Assembly: GCA_033961575.1 (NCBI GenBank)
Contig: CM066730.1
Coordinates: forward strand, 120,431,523-120,495,522
DNA: 64,000 nt
Reading direction: 5' to 3'
From: Aselliscus stoliczkanus
Lineage: Eukaryota > Chordata > Mammalia > Chiroptera > Hipposideridae
The notes under the pieces are model-generated. The model did no database searches and was not told the DNA's origin. It worked only from the letters and a program-made list of their open reading frames with translations. Positions 1 to 12,239 of this stretch are shown here, in pieces. The translations under genes and the position numbers were made by a program. How positions within the stretch are numbered: the stretch's first letter is position 1; each line of letters starts with the position of its first letter.

Positions 1-722
1 AACATGAATATTTGCCATTGCCTGTTCCTCCTACCTAACTTAACTATAATAAAGATTCTTTACTTTGTGTTATTTTTGATTCTGCAATTTTAATATAATT
101 CTAACTTTTTTCTTTTGGTAAATGAACTTGCTTTTAAAAGAAGTTAACCTTGTATTTTACCTTTTTGAATGGGTTAGAGTTTTTTTCTTTTTTTAATGTT
201 ACATAACTTGTGTTTTGTTTTATTTCCACTAGGTGAATATGCTAGTATATAAATCTTAGCCTACTTGTGTGGTTTATGGACTATTATGCAGTCACTAAAA
301 AGAATGCAGTAAATCTAGTTCTAGTCCCTATAAATTTTTTTGTAAATATTTTGGAGTCAAAAATTAATGAGCAACAATACTTTATGTAGGTTATGGATGT
401 CTGCTTCCACTTAGGATGGAGAAATCCTTAGGAATCTATGGCTCCCATTCTAATGACACAAAACGCTAGATAATCTATAACATTTTACCTTACCAATTTT
501 AGCAGAATGTCGAGTTCACAAGGCCATCAGTCACACTGAATTACAAGCTTTGGTAAGGAGACAGAAAACATGGACTCTTTTTCCTTTGGCAGAACACAGG
601 AGGAAGAGGCAAACACCATAAAAGTGGGTAATAAGAAAATATCTTAAGTATTAACATATCCTTAAAGGCCAAGTGAAGGCAGGGTGAAAGCTTAGAATCT
701 CAGACAAAAGAAAAGTTCTGCC
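1..722. other. Gene-free AT-rich stretch
   Basis: No reading frame of note and no repeat family that I can name. Short T-rich runs are present at about 180-200. Confidence 0.6.
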
Positions 723-732
723 CAAAAGCTCT

Positions 733-802
733 TTTTTAATGATTTTTTAAATTAGTTTCAGGTGTACAAAACAATGTAATAGTTAGACATTTACACCCTT
801 CA
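733..802 (-). mobile_element. Very short L1 3'-end insertion
   Basis: The plus strand reads a T-rich run followed by TTAGTTTCAGGTGTACAAAA, the same start as the 3' ends of the antisense L1 copies at 35.0 and 58.0 kb. It is flanked by a direct repeat CAAAAGCTCT (723-732 and 803-812), as expected for a target-site duplication. The copy is therefore a roughly 70-bp, extremely 5'-truncated L1 on the minus strand. Confidence 0.7.
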
Positions 803-812
803 CAAAAGCTCT

Positions 813-1239
813 GTAACATGGGTCTCCACCCAGTAATTATGGTAAAGGCTGAGGAAAGAGCTGCGGAGTTGAGAAAGTTCCCCTCCATGGTAGACAGGCA
901 GAAAACTCTTCTCACATGCCCATACCCTTCCTCATATGAATCACAATTGTTTGCCTCTGAGAGAGTAGAAGGAAACTCCCCTGTTCCCGTCACGACTAGT
1001 GTGCCAACTACCTTAGTCAGCTTGAGCTACTATAAGAAAATACCATTGACTAGATGGCTAAAATACCAGGCATTTTTTTTTTTCTTCAGAATTCTGGAAG
1101 CTGCAAAGTACCTTGGTTTGCAAGCATAATTTGTTCCAGAAACAAACTATTCATATTGCAAGACATCGCTCATTTACCAAGTTAAAATGTATTAGAAATG
1201 TTTGCTCATCTTGCAGAACACTCGCAAACCATGTAACTC
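813..1239. other. Gene-free stretch
   Basis: A 103-codon open frame starts near 818 but crosses a poly-T run and has no recognisable domain. I take it as chance. Confidence 0.5.
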
Positions 1240-1530
1240 ACAATCCAAGGTTTTACTGTATATTAGGATGCCAGTATGGTCAGAGTCCAGTGCGGGCTTT
1301 CCTGATGGCCAGACTTCCTGCTGTATCTTCACATGGTGGAGACAGGAAGTTCTGATGGCTCTTTCTCTTCTTTATAAGGATACTAATTTTATCATGCAGG
1401 CCCTACCCTTATGACCTCATCTAAACTGAGTTACTTTCCAAAGGCTCCACTTTCTAATATCATCAAATTAGGGATTGAGGTGTCACCACACGAATTTTGA
1501 GAGGACACAAACATTCAGTCCACAGCATCA
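1240..1530 (-). mobile_element. MaLR (MLT1/MST-type) LTR fragment
   Basis: Read on the minus strand this resembles the start of a mammalian MaLR LTR: a GGACTGAATG-type start near 1525, then GTGTCC, a stretch resembling the ATGACCTCATCTAAAC block, and a CTTCACATGGTGGAGA block near 1328. The far end fades out near 1240. Family assignment is from memory of the consensus. The exact subfamily is not resolved. Confidence 0.6.
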
Positions 1531-2138
1531 AGTAACATGGACAATAACCTGCTATTGTGAAAGAGCAGGAAATCCACCTGCCACTGGTTCTAGGCAAAGG
1601 AGTTCTGCTGTGGAAGGAAGAGTGGAAGACAAAGCATTAATTTCCTAGGGGAGGGGTAAGAAACCCACTTGGGCACAGGATCTTTTACTGATATAAAGTA
1701 ATTGGCTGGACTGCTAAGGGAGGGGCAAGGTATTTTCTGCCACCCAAGTCTACCCACACACACACAAGCGAAGTTTGGATGCTAAGGTTGGTAAACAAAC
1801 AGCAATGCCGAGACGGTCCTACCCATCAACCCCAGGTCCACTGCACCTGCCTAAGACTGCAATTGTACCAAGATAACCAAAAACTTCCCATCCATCTCCC
1901 AAGATAAACCTCACGTGGGGTAACATGCAATAGTCATCTATTACTGCAGAAATGTAACAGAATGGGGAGACCCCTCTCTGAGGTTCAAGTCCCACACAGA
2001 ACACAAGGGAGCAGCAAGCCCATCTCTACATGAATCAATAGAACGACTTACCTCTTCTTTACCCGCTACCAAGCACACACCTTCAGGCTGACAAAAGAAG
2101 AGGTGTGTTTATCTCCAGGTGTAAATGCTTCTTACCTT
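1531..2138. other. Unassigned, slightly GC-richer stretch
   Basis: No convincing gene. The base composition is less AT-rich than its neighbours. It could be an unrecognised LTR or internal retroviral sequence, but no diagnostic motif was seen. Confidence 0.4.
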
Positions 2139-2152
2139 AGTCTCTAGTATTT

Positions 2153-2559
2153 ATTTTATTTTATTTTTTAAGATATTTATTGGGGAATTGGGTGACGGGA
2201 ACAGCGTTGGGGAACCAGGGAAGGGGAACAGACAACTTGCTGTCCTTTTGTTCTTCAGTCTAGTTGTGGAGGACATTGCTTCACTGGCCCATGTTGGTAT
2301 CGTCATTACGCTCTTCTTGGGTGAGGGAGATAGGTCGCCGGCCACTCACTGTAGCTTATGGCAGCCCACTGCAGCAGGGGCTGCAACCTATGCCGTTGTC
2401 AGGACTCACGCAGCCCAGCTCCAGGTTGAACTGTTGTTCACCATCTTAACTGTAGAGGGCAGTGTCACTGCCCTCATATATGGGATCCGAACCTGGGCCC
2501 TGCTGCTCAGAGCTGGCATCCCAAGACAGTTCCTAACCAGAGCGCCACTCTGCTGGCCC
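2153..2559 (-). mobile_element. Long-form tRNA-derived SINE
   Basis: Antisense full-length copy of the long SINE also seen at 22.12-22.55 kb. The tRNA-like head ends at 2559 (TGCTGGCCCA in plus orientation) and the A-rich tail lies at about 2153-2170. Its body of roughly 300 bp is not related to the tRNA head. The direct repeats AGTCTCTAGTATTT (2139-2152) and AGTCTCTACTATTC (2560-2573) form the target-site duplication. The 159-codon open frame across it is non-coding read-through of the SINE. Confidence 0.85.
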
Positions 2560-2573
2560 AGTCTCTACTATTC

Positions 2574-4845
2574 TTATCCACAATTGCAAACATTGAGAAA
2601 ATGAGAAATGCAAAAAAGTAAGAGAAAACACAACATTGTCAAGAGGTTTAGTTCATGATCAAGGCTTTGAGACAATCCAGATGTTGGTGTAGAAACTTAA
2701 AAATAACTATAATTAATATTAAAGGATCTAAAAGTTGTAGGCATAACATAATACCAATAGAATTTAAATCAAGTTTTGAAAATGAAAAGTAGAAATTTGG
2801 ATTAATACATTTATGGTTTCATTGATTAAAAAAAAAGTTCTTTTAAAATTGTTATCCAAATTCCTCTCAGGAAGATGATTGTATTAATTTGAAAAAATAG
2901 TAAAGTCATTGAGATTGGGTAAGACTTGAATGTCTTGAGAAAGACATTAAAGACATTAGCAGAAGAAAAAGGTATCAAAAGATATAGGTAAATTGTTCTT
3001 TATTTAAAACAAGCAGGTGTTTAGATGTGGGAGATAACCAAAAAGCAAGAGAAATAAAGGGATGTCCAGAAATATGGCAGTGTCTAAAGAATGAGAGTGT
3101 TGAGTGTTTCTAAGGTGTGATGAGTTCTGTAACCACATGACACCCTCCCCTTTTTCTCCTCACAAAGATCTAGTAAAGTTGACTCCATACATGATAGTTT
3201 TGTGTTATGTTTGCAGTGACATAAGGGAAGAAACAAAGGCATGGTAGAGAGAGGCATAGCTGAGAAAAAAAATTAATTGAGCAGAATCAAAAAGAAGTCT
3301 TTAAGCAAGAACCAAGAGACTTCACAAAATTGTGGAGTTATATTTTGCACAAACTACAGTGCATGGAATGGGATTCACAGCTGGCTTTTATGATATTATG
3401 GACAGGGAAACCTCACCTAATGTCTAAATTGGATGACTATGTCTAGAAAAAGAACCATTCATCTATGCTCATTACATACTTGCATTGTGTTATTTTTTAA
3501 ATGTACATTGAAATAAGTTTTATTCAGTTTTATAATTATCAAACAAACTTTCACTCATGGAAAGAAACAAAATTTTACCATGAAGCCGCACTGTAAAGCT
3601 GACATTGCCATTCCTCTGGCAAGTTAGTAAAGAAAGTAAGATTGTGGAAGAGTAACACTGAGGGCCTCCATTTATCCATTTTTTTGTGCTTTTTTAGGGC
3701 TGAGGTAATATAAATTTAAGATGGATTTCACTTGAGAAAAAAACTATAACATTTTATCCAGAATATTTTGTTAAAGAAAGAGCATTTTCTTTTAATGACT
3801 TTTTACCACAAGTTTTCTTTTTGTGAAAGGAATCAAAGGCATTAAATATGATTGGTATTTATATTAAACACTTACTCTAGACTAATTGTCTTTAGTGAGT
3901 GTGAAACTTTCACTTTTGCTTGAATTTCCCTACTACTTTTACTGTTACAATAAGTATTATAATACAAAATAGTGAATATTTAAATATTAATAGAAATTTT
4001 AAAAGCCTTGTTACAAGCTAAGTGTTTTCACCATAAATTAAAAAAAAAAATAGTTCCTATCAGCAGTTGATTTTTGTTCCTCAGTATAGGCTGTAAAATA
4101 ATTATTATATGAAGGGAGGAATTTTTTTGTCTTTTAGTTTTAATATGTCTGTGCATTAGTTTTTCTGCAGGTTATCACGTGCTCTTCAAAGACATGATGT
4201 TTAATAAGTTCAAAATATTTTGATTAGCAAATGCACTATATTGTCTACTGTCATTAGGCCATTAAGATGTTTGCCTTCTACTTTTTCTCTATAATGAACA
4301 ATGCAGTTTTTAGCTAAGGTACTTTGGTTTCAAGTGACAGAAACCACATTACTTAGCTTAAGCAATACAAAAGAAAAGAAAATTTTTGATAGGTGCCCTT
4401 TACAATTTAAGGAAATGTTGAACAAAGTTTCTAGTTAGATTTAAGACTGGAGTTCCATAGGAAATGGTTTTTATGTTTTCTCCTTTACTCAGCTATTGAC
4501 ATAAATTCTACCCCTAACTGTAAACATCCATGTCCTTCAGTTCAGAATTCAAAAAGAAGAAAATCTGATTGACTTCATTTGTGTCAAGTGTCTGCCTAAC
4601 TCTGATCAGCAATATACATATATGGCAGCTATTGAGAGATGCCCACTTGTTAATTTGGATAAATAGTTCTAAGTAAAGGGCTGTGCAGATAGCTATCTCA
4701 GGAACTGTCTCTGGGAATGTGATGAATGGTTTTGGACATAGAACTTTCTCTAGCTTTAGAATTATTTCCTTTACACTTCCAGATATAGATTTTCTCAATA
4801 AAAGGATATAAATCTCTGAAAGGTGCCATTAATAATTGCTATCTT
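2574..4845. other. Gene-free AT-rich stretch, 2.3 kb
   Basis: No frame above 94 codons, no splice-flanked exon and no repeat that I could name. It is probably old intergenic or intronic sequence. Confidence 0.5.
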
Positions 4846-4849
4846 TATT

Positions 4850-5418
4850 TCCCTTTGTATCACTTGCTATAAACAACCTGCTTTGCTGATCCCATGTAAG
4901 GCAATGCCTTCAACTCCTATTTACAAGTAAATAATTTCCTAACCAATACTTGGAGCTCCAGACTCATATATCCTAGCTGCTTATTTATATTCCTCCACTG
5001 ATACTGTTATTGGTGCTTTCAAACCATCAGAACTAAAATTAAACTCACAATACTTCAGCCTAAACCTGCTTCTTTTCTTCTATTACCTGAATTACAATAA
5101 TAATTAAAATGTTTAATGGTTCTCCAAAAATATTTTTATGATAAATCCCTTTTCCCTACCTAGGGTGTCTTCACAGTCAGACTACAGTCTGTTTTTCTCA
5201 TTATAGTGTATGTTATCATCCCTCCTACTATCACCCACATACCTGTGTGTCTCTTCCTGTGTTCCAGCAATGGAAGGTCAGCTTTCATTTCCCTTTGTTC
5301 TCTCTACAATGCCATTCTTTACCTCTCTGACTCAAGGACTTCAACTCAGCTCAAGTATTAGCTTTTCAAATTTTTTTTCTAACTTAATTGACACACTCTC
5401 TGCTCCTGTAGTCTTTTG
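4850..5418. mobile_element. Ancient LINE-type fragment (uncertain family)
   Basis: Phrases such as GAGCTCCAGACTCATATATCC, AACCTGCTTCTTTTCTTC and CAAGGACTTCAACTCAGCTCAAG resemble an old, strongly diverged mammalian interspersed repeat (L2 or L1M type). Divergence is high and orientation was not fixed. Confidence 0.35.
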
Positions 5419-5420
5419 TA

Positions 5421-5431
5421 GATAGATAGTG

Positions 5432-5483
<52 letters not shown>

Positions 5484-5484
5484 T
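5421..5484. repeat. (GATA)n microsatellite
   Basis: About 15 tandem GATA units, interrupted once near 5430. Confidence 0.95.
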
Positions 5485-6985
5485 AAAACTTTATCATAGT
5501 GTTTGTTGAGTGGAATGATAATTGTTGGTTTATATAGATTTATTCCCATTTAAGTGATCCCCACTTGGATAGGACTGTGTTTGTCTCATTACATCTTTGA
5601 ATACTTACTGCTCAGGAAATGTCTAAGATACAGAAGTCACTCACTGTGTGTTGTCTGAAACATTTGGATGCACATTGCTAAATTTCTTCCAGAAAGTCCT
5701 GTGTTTCCTAGTTATGCTGTTCTCTACTGCCCCCTTCTGAAAAGTGACATAACTACACAGAGAAACAAATTCTTCCTCTAGGGATCAGACTTTGAACCAG
5801 GGTCTGGGCAATATAGATAAGCCAACAATGTTAACAATTACAAAAATGTTATCTTTGTTTAGAGAGTTTGAAGAAAAGAGAAAAATAGAAATAAGTGATG
5901 AGGAAATGGCTAAAACCCCATTCTGAGAGTGTTTGATGCCAATGAAAAAGGAAAATTTCACTTTCCATTAATTTCAATCATTTGATATATCAATGTAATA
6001 TTTTTTTCCACTTTGAAAATTTAAAGGAGTCTCTACTTCCACCCTTTAGCCATTCTCCGTGTGATGCTGTTATACCTCTAGTAAAGAGATTGGCCAACTG
6101 TCTCAAATCTCAGTAATTTCTGGGAAAAGTCAATGTGGATCTTAACACTAGCCTCACCATTTTTCTTAAGCTTGTATATGAGTTTGAATTTCTTGGTAGC
6201 CAACAATAAAAACAAAATGTTAAACAAAACAAAACTAAGCTTTAAAAAAATGAAAGAACACTAGGAGCTCATAAAAATTATAGGAGATAAAAGTCTCACA
6301 CTTAGTGCCACCATGATTTCAGGTTGCTCTAGAGACTAATAAATAGAAAAAAAAAAAGCTACTGAGTAGCTACTGTATATAATGTAAGATCCAGGTGTTT
6401 TAGGAGAAGAATGTACAAACTGTATCCACTATGATTTTCCAGCCCAGCAGAAATTTTAGGTGGTATATCAGTGGGGATGGGCATGTTCACTATTTACCTG
6501 AATCTCATGCAAATTTTTTTTTGAGGGGGAATCCTATCAGTAGTCAACTATTATAGTAAAATCTATACACAATAAATGTAAAGTAATGCAAATAAATTGC
6601 TCTTAAATAATTGAAGACCATGGAAGATTTATAGTTTATTGCTCTGATTATTAAATGATTATATTTAATAATCAGAGGAAGAGACAGTGGTAGCTCAAGG
6701 TGATGAGAGCGGTAAGTTACACCAAGTGGGAGAAACATGAAGGGAGGCTTTACTTTCAAGTTGTGACTTGTATTTTGAAGAAGGAATTGGACTTTCCTAC
6801 AGGTAGAGCTGTAAAAGGGCATTCAGCATGTACAAAAGTATGTGGACATATATGTTCCAAGCATGCTGAAGGCCCTTGAAAGGCTGTGTATTTTGTCTCT
6901 GTTGAATAGATTGCATTAGAGAGGAGTAGTCCTCACAAAAGATAGAAAAACGGGTGGGGAGCCTGTGAAGGCTGTGAATACTAAA
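5485..6985. other. Gene-free AT-rich stretch
   Basis: A 92-codon minus frame (6544-6822) has no recognisable domain and is treated as chance. Nothing else was recognised. Confidence 0.5.
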
Positions 6986-6989
6986 TCAT

Positions 6990-7150
6990 TTGATTTGATC
7001 ATTTAGGTCATGGGTTGTCGTTAAAGCTTAAAAGAAAAGGAGTTATTCATATATGATCAAATTTGCATTTCAGAAAGATCACTCGGGCATCAGTGATGCA
7101 AACAGGCAATGAGTGAATAATGGGAAGAGGCTGAGGTGAGGGTAACTGTC
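6990..7150 (+). mobile_element. Ancient interspersed repeat fragment
   Basis: The text from AGGTCATGGGTTGTC through ATCAAATTTGCATTTCAGAAAG to GATGCAAACAGGCAATG follows the order of an old mammalian LINE 3' region that also appears at 23.4-24.0, 38.9-39.4 and 41.5-42.9 kb. The family name (L1M/L2 type) is uncertain. Confidence 0.4.
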
Positions 7151-7721
7151 AGTCAGGATTTCTTGGGAAAACTATTGAAAATAACCTCAGATTTTGTAAT
7201 GTAAAAAGTACTAGAATGTAAGCATAACAAAACATACAAGTGAACAGTGTCAATCCTCATTTAAAAATATTTATGAATCAACCTGTAAGTATTTTCAAGT
7301 AGAGTTTTTTTTTTAATGATGCACATCCTTTATTAAAACATTTTTAAATTTTCAAGCAACCACTTATATAGAACATTCTTGACTAATGTTATGCTTCATT
7401 AATGCTAGCTTGGAGTGTATTCATAGCATAATAACACTTAATTTCTCTTTATAAATTAAACCAATTCTTCTTGTGTATTGGAGTAATAATTCTGAATATT
7501 AATATCATAACGAGCCTGGAGCTAGTCAGTTTTCCAGTTTAACAGACTACCTAGGGTCAAATTTTGATAAACACAATATTTTTAGGTAATAAAGACCTAT
7601 AAACATTTCATTTTCTTCAGCAAATATAAGTTCCCATCATTAATATGTTACACTATAACTCTGCGATATATATTATATCCCAGGAACTGCTGGTGTGTTT
7701 CAGATGCTGCTTGTTTCATCA
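7151..7721. other. Gene-free AT-rich stretch
   Basis: No frame, RNA gene or named repeat seen. Confidence 0.5.
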
Positions 7722-7736
7722 AAAATTCTAACTGTA

Positions 7737-7903
7737 GGGCCGGCCGAGTGGCGCGGTGGTTAAGCACTGGCTTGGGAAGCCAGTGGCCCCAGTTCGAGTC
7801 CCACATATAAGGGCCAGTGACACTGCCCTCAAAAAAAAAAAAAAAAAAGGAAAAAAAAAAGAAAATGTCTGGGAGAATATCAATAAAATGCTAAATTAAA
7901 AAA
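7737..7903 (+). mobile_element. Short-form tRNA-derived SINE with apparent 3' transduction
   Basis: The head GGGCCGGCCGAGTGGCGCGG includes a pol III A-box-like TGGCGCGGTGG and a B-box-like AGTTCGAGTCC, and stops after CACTGCCCTC. A poly(A) tail follows at 7831-7864. A further non-A segment of about 33 bp (7865-7897) containing AATAAAA comes next, and then a second A run. The duplication is AAAATTCTAACTGTA (7722-7736) and AAAACATTCTAATTGTA (7904-7920). Because the duplication lies outside both A runs, the extra segment entered together with the SINE. Confidence 0.85.
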
Positions 7904-8217
7904 AAAACATTCTAATTGTAAGGCATTTGATGTGACACAAACCTGACAACTAAATACTGTTGGCCTGACATCTATCAAGTACAAGATTATTTCTACAACT
8001 GATGGTAAAGATGTTAGTGCTTCCAAAATTCCAGAAAAATAAGCCTTAGTAGTTTTCTCAAATTGGACCATTATCGTTAATTATCACATTGTTTGGTGTC
8101 ATGAGCCAGTGCAACAGTTTAACCCTTAGTAATTTTGGAAGATCAAAATTCACTTGATTTTCCTTCATCTTTATGTGCTGGCCATTTATTTTATTAGAAA
8201 ACTAAGTGAATTTTTAT

Positions 8218-8330
8218 TTTATTTTTATTTTGTTTTTTGAGGGCAATGTCACGCCCTCATATGTGGGACCTGAACCGGGGCCGGGGGCTTCCCAAGCCAG
8301 CGTCTAACCACCGCGCCACTCGGCCAGCCC
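8218..8330 (-). mobile_element. Short-form tRNA-derived SINE
   Basis: Antisense copy: T-rich tail, GAGGGCAATGTCACGCCCTC, then the tRNA-like head ending CGGCCAGCCC. The direct repeats ACTAAGTGAATTTTTAT (8201-8217) and CTAAGTGCAATTTTAAT (8331-8347) are diverged target-site duplications. Confidence 0.85.
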
Positions 8331-8347
8331 CTAAGTGCAATTTTAAT

Positions 8348-9614
8348 TGTTCTTTTGCATCTCATGCTCCTATCCACTAATGTTGAAGTAATACTTTGGT
8401 TTGTCATTCTCCCTTTTCTTTTTTACACATACTAAAAATAAGTTTTTCCTCATTATTGAAAGGGTAGATATTCTAGCCACAACGATAGTTGCAAGGACTG
8501 TCAATGACATGGGTTTCTCAGAAAGATTGTGGTTCTACAGTGCCTAGAATTAAACCATGAGAACATAATCCCCTCTTCCTGGAGTCCAATGGGAAAAATA
8601 AATGTTTTATTGCAATCAACAAGTTCAGTCAAGTGAGTAATGTGTATTTATTATCTATTTTAGGTCTAGAACTTTTTGGTTTGTCTAGAAATCTTTAGTT
8701 AAGAGGCTACAAAGGCATAATCCCTAATCCTATGTACATTATAAAATGGATAAGCAGGAAACACACACACACACACACTCTCTCTCTCTCACACATGTAC
8801 GTTTTAAAACTTATAGTGAATCTTAAAGTAAATGGAACTATTATAAATACAATAAGAATTTGAAGAAGCCAGAGATTATAAATACCATGGAATAAATTAT
8901 TCAAAGAATAGTACATGAATGCCAAGAAAAATAATATTGAAGAAAACTCATATAAAACCCAGTATTACTACATTTTTTAAATGTAAGAGATAGTGGATGA
9001 GAATATCAGAAAATCTGGAAGGCCTGGCATACGTGAAGTGTAGAGACAGCTCAGTATTTAACTTGTTTTCATCATATTCTGGTGGAAAACTTTGAGAGAG
9101 TAAGGGAATAATTACACTTAGTAACTAGCTACACAGGCTGTAAGATGCTAATAATGAATTAATGTCAGAGTAGAAGGTTTCTAGTGATTTACCAAGGATA
9201 TTATTTGACTTGTCTAAGTCACCATGTTTCATTAGTATAATCGATGACTATTCAGAGGATGTTGTCACCAAGTCTGTAACTAACACATATCAAAGGGATA
9301 TCATAACCAGGATCCAAAAACAAATCATAGCAGGTGTTACTCAGTTTTTTTACAAGCCCCAACTTTTTGTTATTATGTTTAACACAAAATGACTTATTGA
9401 ATTAGGCAACACATAAATGTCAAATTGTTATAAAAGGCTCGAAACACTTACTCTTGATTTCTGTATTCACCTTGTGGTCAAGTAACACATGGTCCATGGA
9501 TAGATTGTTTTAGTCTTATATTTCTTTTTTTTTTTTTTTTCGATAGGACCTTATAGGTCTTAGTAGGTTATTAAGTTCTTGATTACTATATATGGTGCCA
9601 AGACCTTTTTTGTT
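8348..9614. other. Gene-free AT-rich stretch
   Basis: It contains the AC/CT microsatellite at 8760-8794 and a poly-T run at about 9522-9540. No gene was recognised. Confidence 0.5.
8760..8794. repeat. (AC)n(TC)n(AC)n microsatellite
   Basis: Compound dinucleotide tract with a (TC)n block between AC blocks. Confidence 0.9.
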
Positions 9615-9632
9615 TTTTCAGCCTGTATTTTT

Positions 9633-9880
9633 TTTCCATTCTTTTTTTCCAATTATTTTTTCAATTACAGTTGATATTCAATATTATATTAGTTTCAGGT
9701 GTACATCCTAGTGGTTAAACATTTATATAACTTATGATGTGATCCCTCTGATAAGTCTAGAACCTGCCTGACACCGTACATAGTTACTATAATATTATTG
9801 GCTATGTTCCCTATGCTGTACTTTACATCCCCATGACTATTCTGTGACTGCCAATTTGTATTTCTTAATCCCTTCACCCT
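9633..9880 (-). mobile_element. 5'-truncated L1 3' end
   Basis: Antisense L1 3' UTR: T-rich start, TTAGTTTCAGGTGTAC at about 9689, then a diverged version of the 3' UTR text seen at 35.2 and 58.2 kb (CTGACACC, ATATTATTGGCTATGTTCCC, TTCTTAATCCCTTC). It is flanked by TTTTCAGCCTGTATTTT (about 9616-9632) and TTTCAGCCTGTATTTT (9881-9896), a clear target-site duplication. Confidence 0.85.
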
Positions 9881-10135
9881 TTTCAGCCTGTATTTTATAA
9901 TGTGAAATTTAACAGGAATGGATCAAGCATGCTGCAAAGGTCCCCTAAAGCCAATTATACAAATACAGAATGAAAGAAAAATCATAGTAGCTTCTGTGAA
10001 AATACGTAAGGGTTGAATTTATAATAAGAGTGATATAAGTTTTCGTCAGTCAGTAGGAATCAATAATTAAATAGAAATTGAGACGTTTCATTGGATAATT
10101 TTTATTGTAGTATTGTGTTTAATTATCTGTACTTT

Positions 10136-10138
10136 AAA

Positions 10139-10230
<92 letters not shown>

Positions 10231-10251
10231 AAAGAAAGAAAGAAAGAAAAA
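10136..10251. repeat. (GAAA)n microsatellite
   Basis: Nearly uninterrupted GAAA units over more than 100 bp, with one broken unit near 10230. The lysine/glutamate-repeat open frame across it is an artefact. Confidence 0.95.
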
Positions 10252-12235
10252 AATCCAGAGAGGGGAAAAACTTGGGCTAAAACAGAATTGAATAGAGTTT
10301 CAGGATATTATAGTATAAATACTGGGTTGGATCTGGGCAGAAAATGAGGCTAGAGACTAGAAGGCAGATCAGAGTTAGAAAATCAGGGGGATCCAACAAA
10401 GTTTCATATAAAAGAATAACAAGATTACATTTTTAATTATTTTAGAACAATTACTCTTATAGCACTGAGCAGCAGGCTTGCAAGCAGTGAAACCAGCCTG
10501 CAGCCTGAGAGAGATGATGAAGAAAGTAACAATGGGGACAGACCTTAGGAGACAAATCTAAGGGTAAAAATAAGGCAAAATTTATAGGACTTGGGGACTA
10601 ATTAAATATCAAATGAGAGTTATACTTATTTTTTCCCTTTCCTCAGGAAGGAAAACAGGAAAAAAAAATTGTTAATGGGCAACTCCCAGAAAAGGAAATA
10701 CTCATGATTATTAAATTGATTTGTTCTATGTAACCTTACTTTTAATAATAAGACATGGAAATGAAAACAAAATGCCAATTTTGTCAGCTGTGCTGGATGG
10801 TCAAACAACTTGCAGATGAGAGTACAAAGGTAGGAAATAGGAAATGTCTGTGCTAATCAATAAACACAACTAACTGCCTTACATTACCTAAAAAGATGGG
10901 TAACAATACTGGCTCTATCTAGATACATTTAGTACATGCTGAGCTTGAGATTGACGGCAATGGTAGTGCTCAAGAGCCTGCCCTATCTACAAATAAACTG
11001 AACTGATAGTAGAATGCTATTGAAGAGAAAAAAACAACAACAAAAAACTGGATCATTTGAAAAATCTGGGGAAATTTCAAACTTATCTTCTAATGGGCTT
11101 CAGCTTCAGATATGTAATGTATTATTACTCCTCGTGACAGACAGCTTTCAATGGTAGAGTATCACTCGGCCTCAGACTCAGGAAAACTTTACAGATACTG
11201 ACACTTTGACCTCGTGTCCTAAAGAATGATAATAATCCATGCCAGGCAGTTACGGGGAAATGAGCATTTGTGTACGCTGATAACGGAAGTAAAGATTCAA
11301 ACCAACTTTCTGGGATGCAGTATAGTAATATATAGAAGAGCCTTAATGTCAAAGTTTATTCCCTTCGTTTCTGTACTTCGTCTTCTGGCCACCTTTTTTA
11401 AATGGAAATGAGAAGGAATGCAATGATCAGTGTTCAAAGACATTCATCAGAGTTTTATATATAGTTAAAGCTAAACGTAATAAATATTTTTAAAAAAACA
11501 ACAGTGGAAGAATGGTTACAGTGATCACAATGGGGGAATAATCACAATAAAATGCTATGCAGCTAAAATGTATATAAAAGAAGCAAATTGTCAAACAGAA
11601 TACATATAAATTACATTTATTTTTTTTTAAGATTTGGATATCATACATTAGATTATTAACACTACTTACCCCTGGGCTATAGGATTATAGTTTTGTTTTT
11701 TTTTTTATGTTTCATAACAATGAAAATTTATTATTTATATAATTGAGCAAAAATAATATATTTTAAAATTTCAGATAGATCAGCCTTTATTTTCTTAGAC
11801 TATAATTCCTTGTTTAACAAAGTAAGTTGATCTTTTCCAACTTTAAAACTTGTTTCTGAATAGAGAAGACTGAGGAAAAGGATTTCGTACATTTAGACTT
11901 AACTCGGTCATTTGTTAATTTGTAGAACCTGCCCATAACAATAAGTCTCTTTTGGGAGCTGCAGGGGGCCAAGTGAAAAAGACAGAAATCACTGGAGAAA
12001 ATTCATTCTAATCTCTATCATTTGTTGATTTTCATGTTGTAAATCTTCCTACCATGACTTTAGCTTCCATCTTGCAAATTATATGACATTAACAATTGGC
12101 CCTCACCAGGCAGCACAAATTATTTCCAACTCTTTAATGACAGATGCTCAAACAAGTTCCTTGAGGTAAATGAGGAAAATTTTGGTTGCCTTCTTTATAT
12201 ATCAAAAGATTGTTTCCTGCAGGCTTAGCTTCCTT
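10252..12235. other. Gene-free stretch, 2 kb
   Basis: No recognised gene or repeat. 10320-10620 has a purine-rich, old-repeat look (CAGATCAGAG, GAAACCAGCCTGCAGCCTGAG) but could not be assigned. Confidence 0.45.
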
Positions 12236-12239
12236 TATG

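Noticed and set aside
2125..2604. 159-codon plus-strand frame
   Set aside because: It coincides with the antisense long SINE and appears in related form at 22.0-22.6 kb. It is not a gene.
7740..7810. Possible tRNA gene
   Set aside because: A-box- and B-box-like words are present, but the unit is the head of a dispersed SINE with tail and target duplication, and several copies occur in the window.
10091..10291. Lys/Glu-repeat protein frame
   Set aside because: It is the (GAAA)n microsatellite read as codons.
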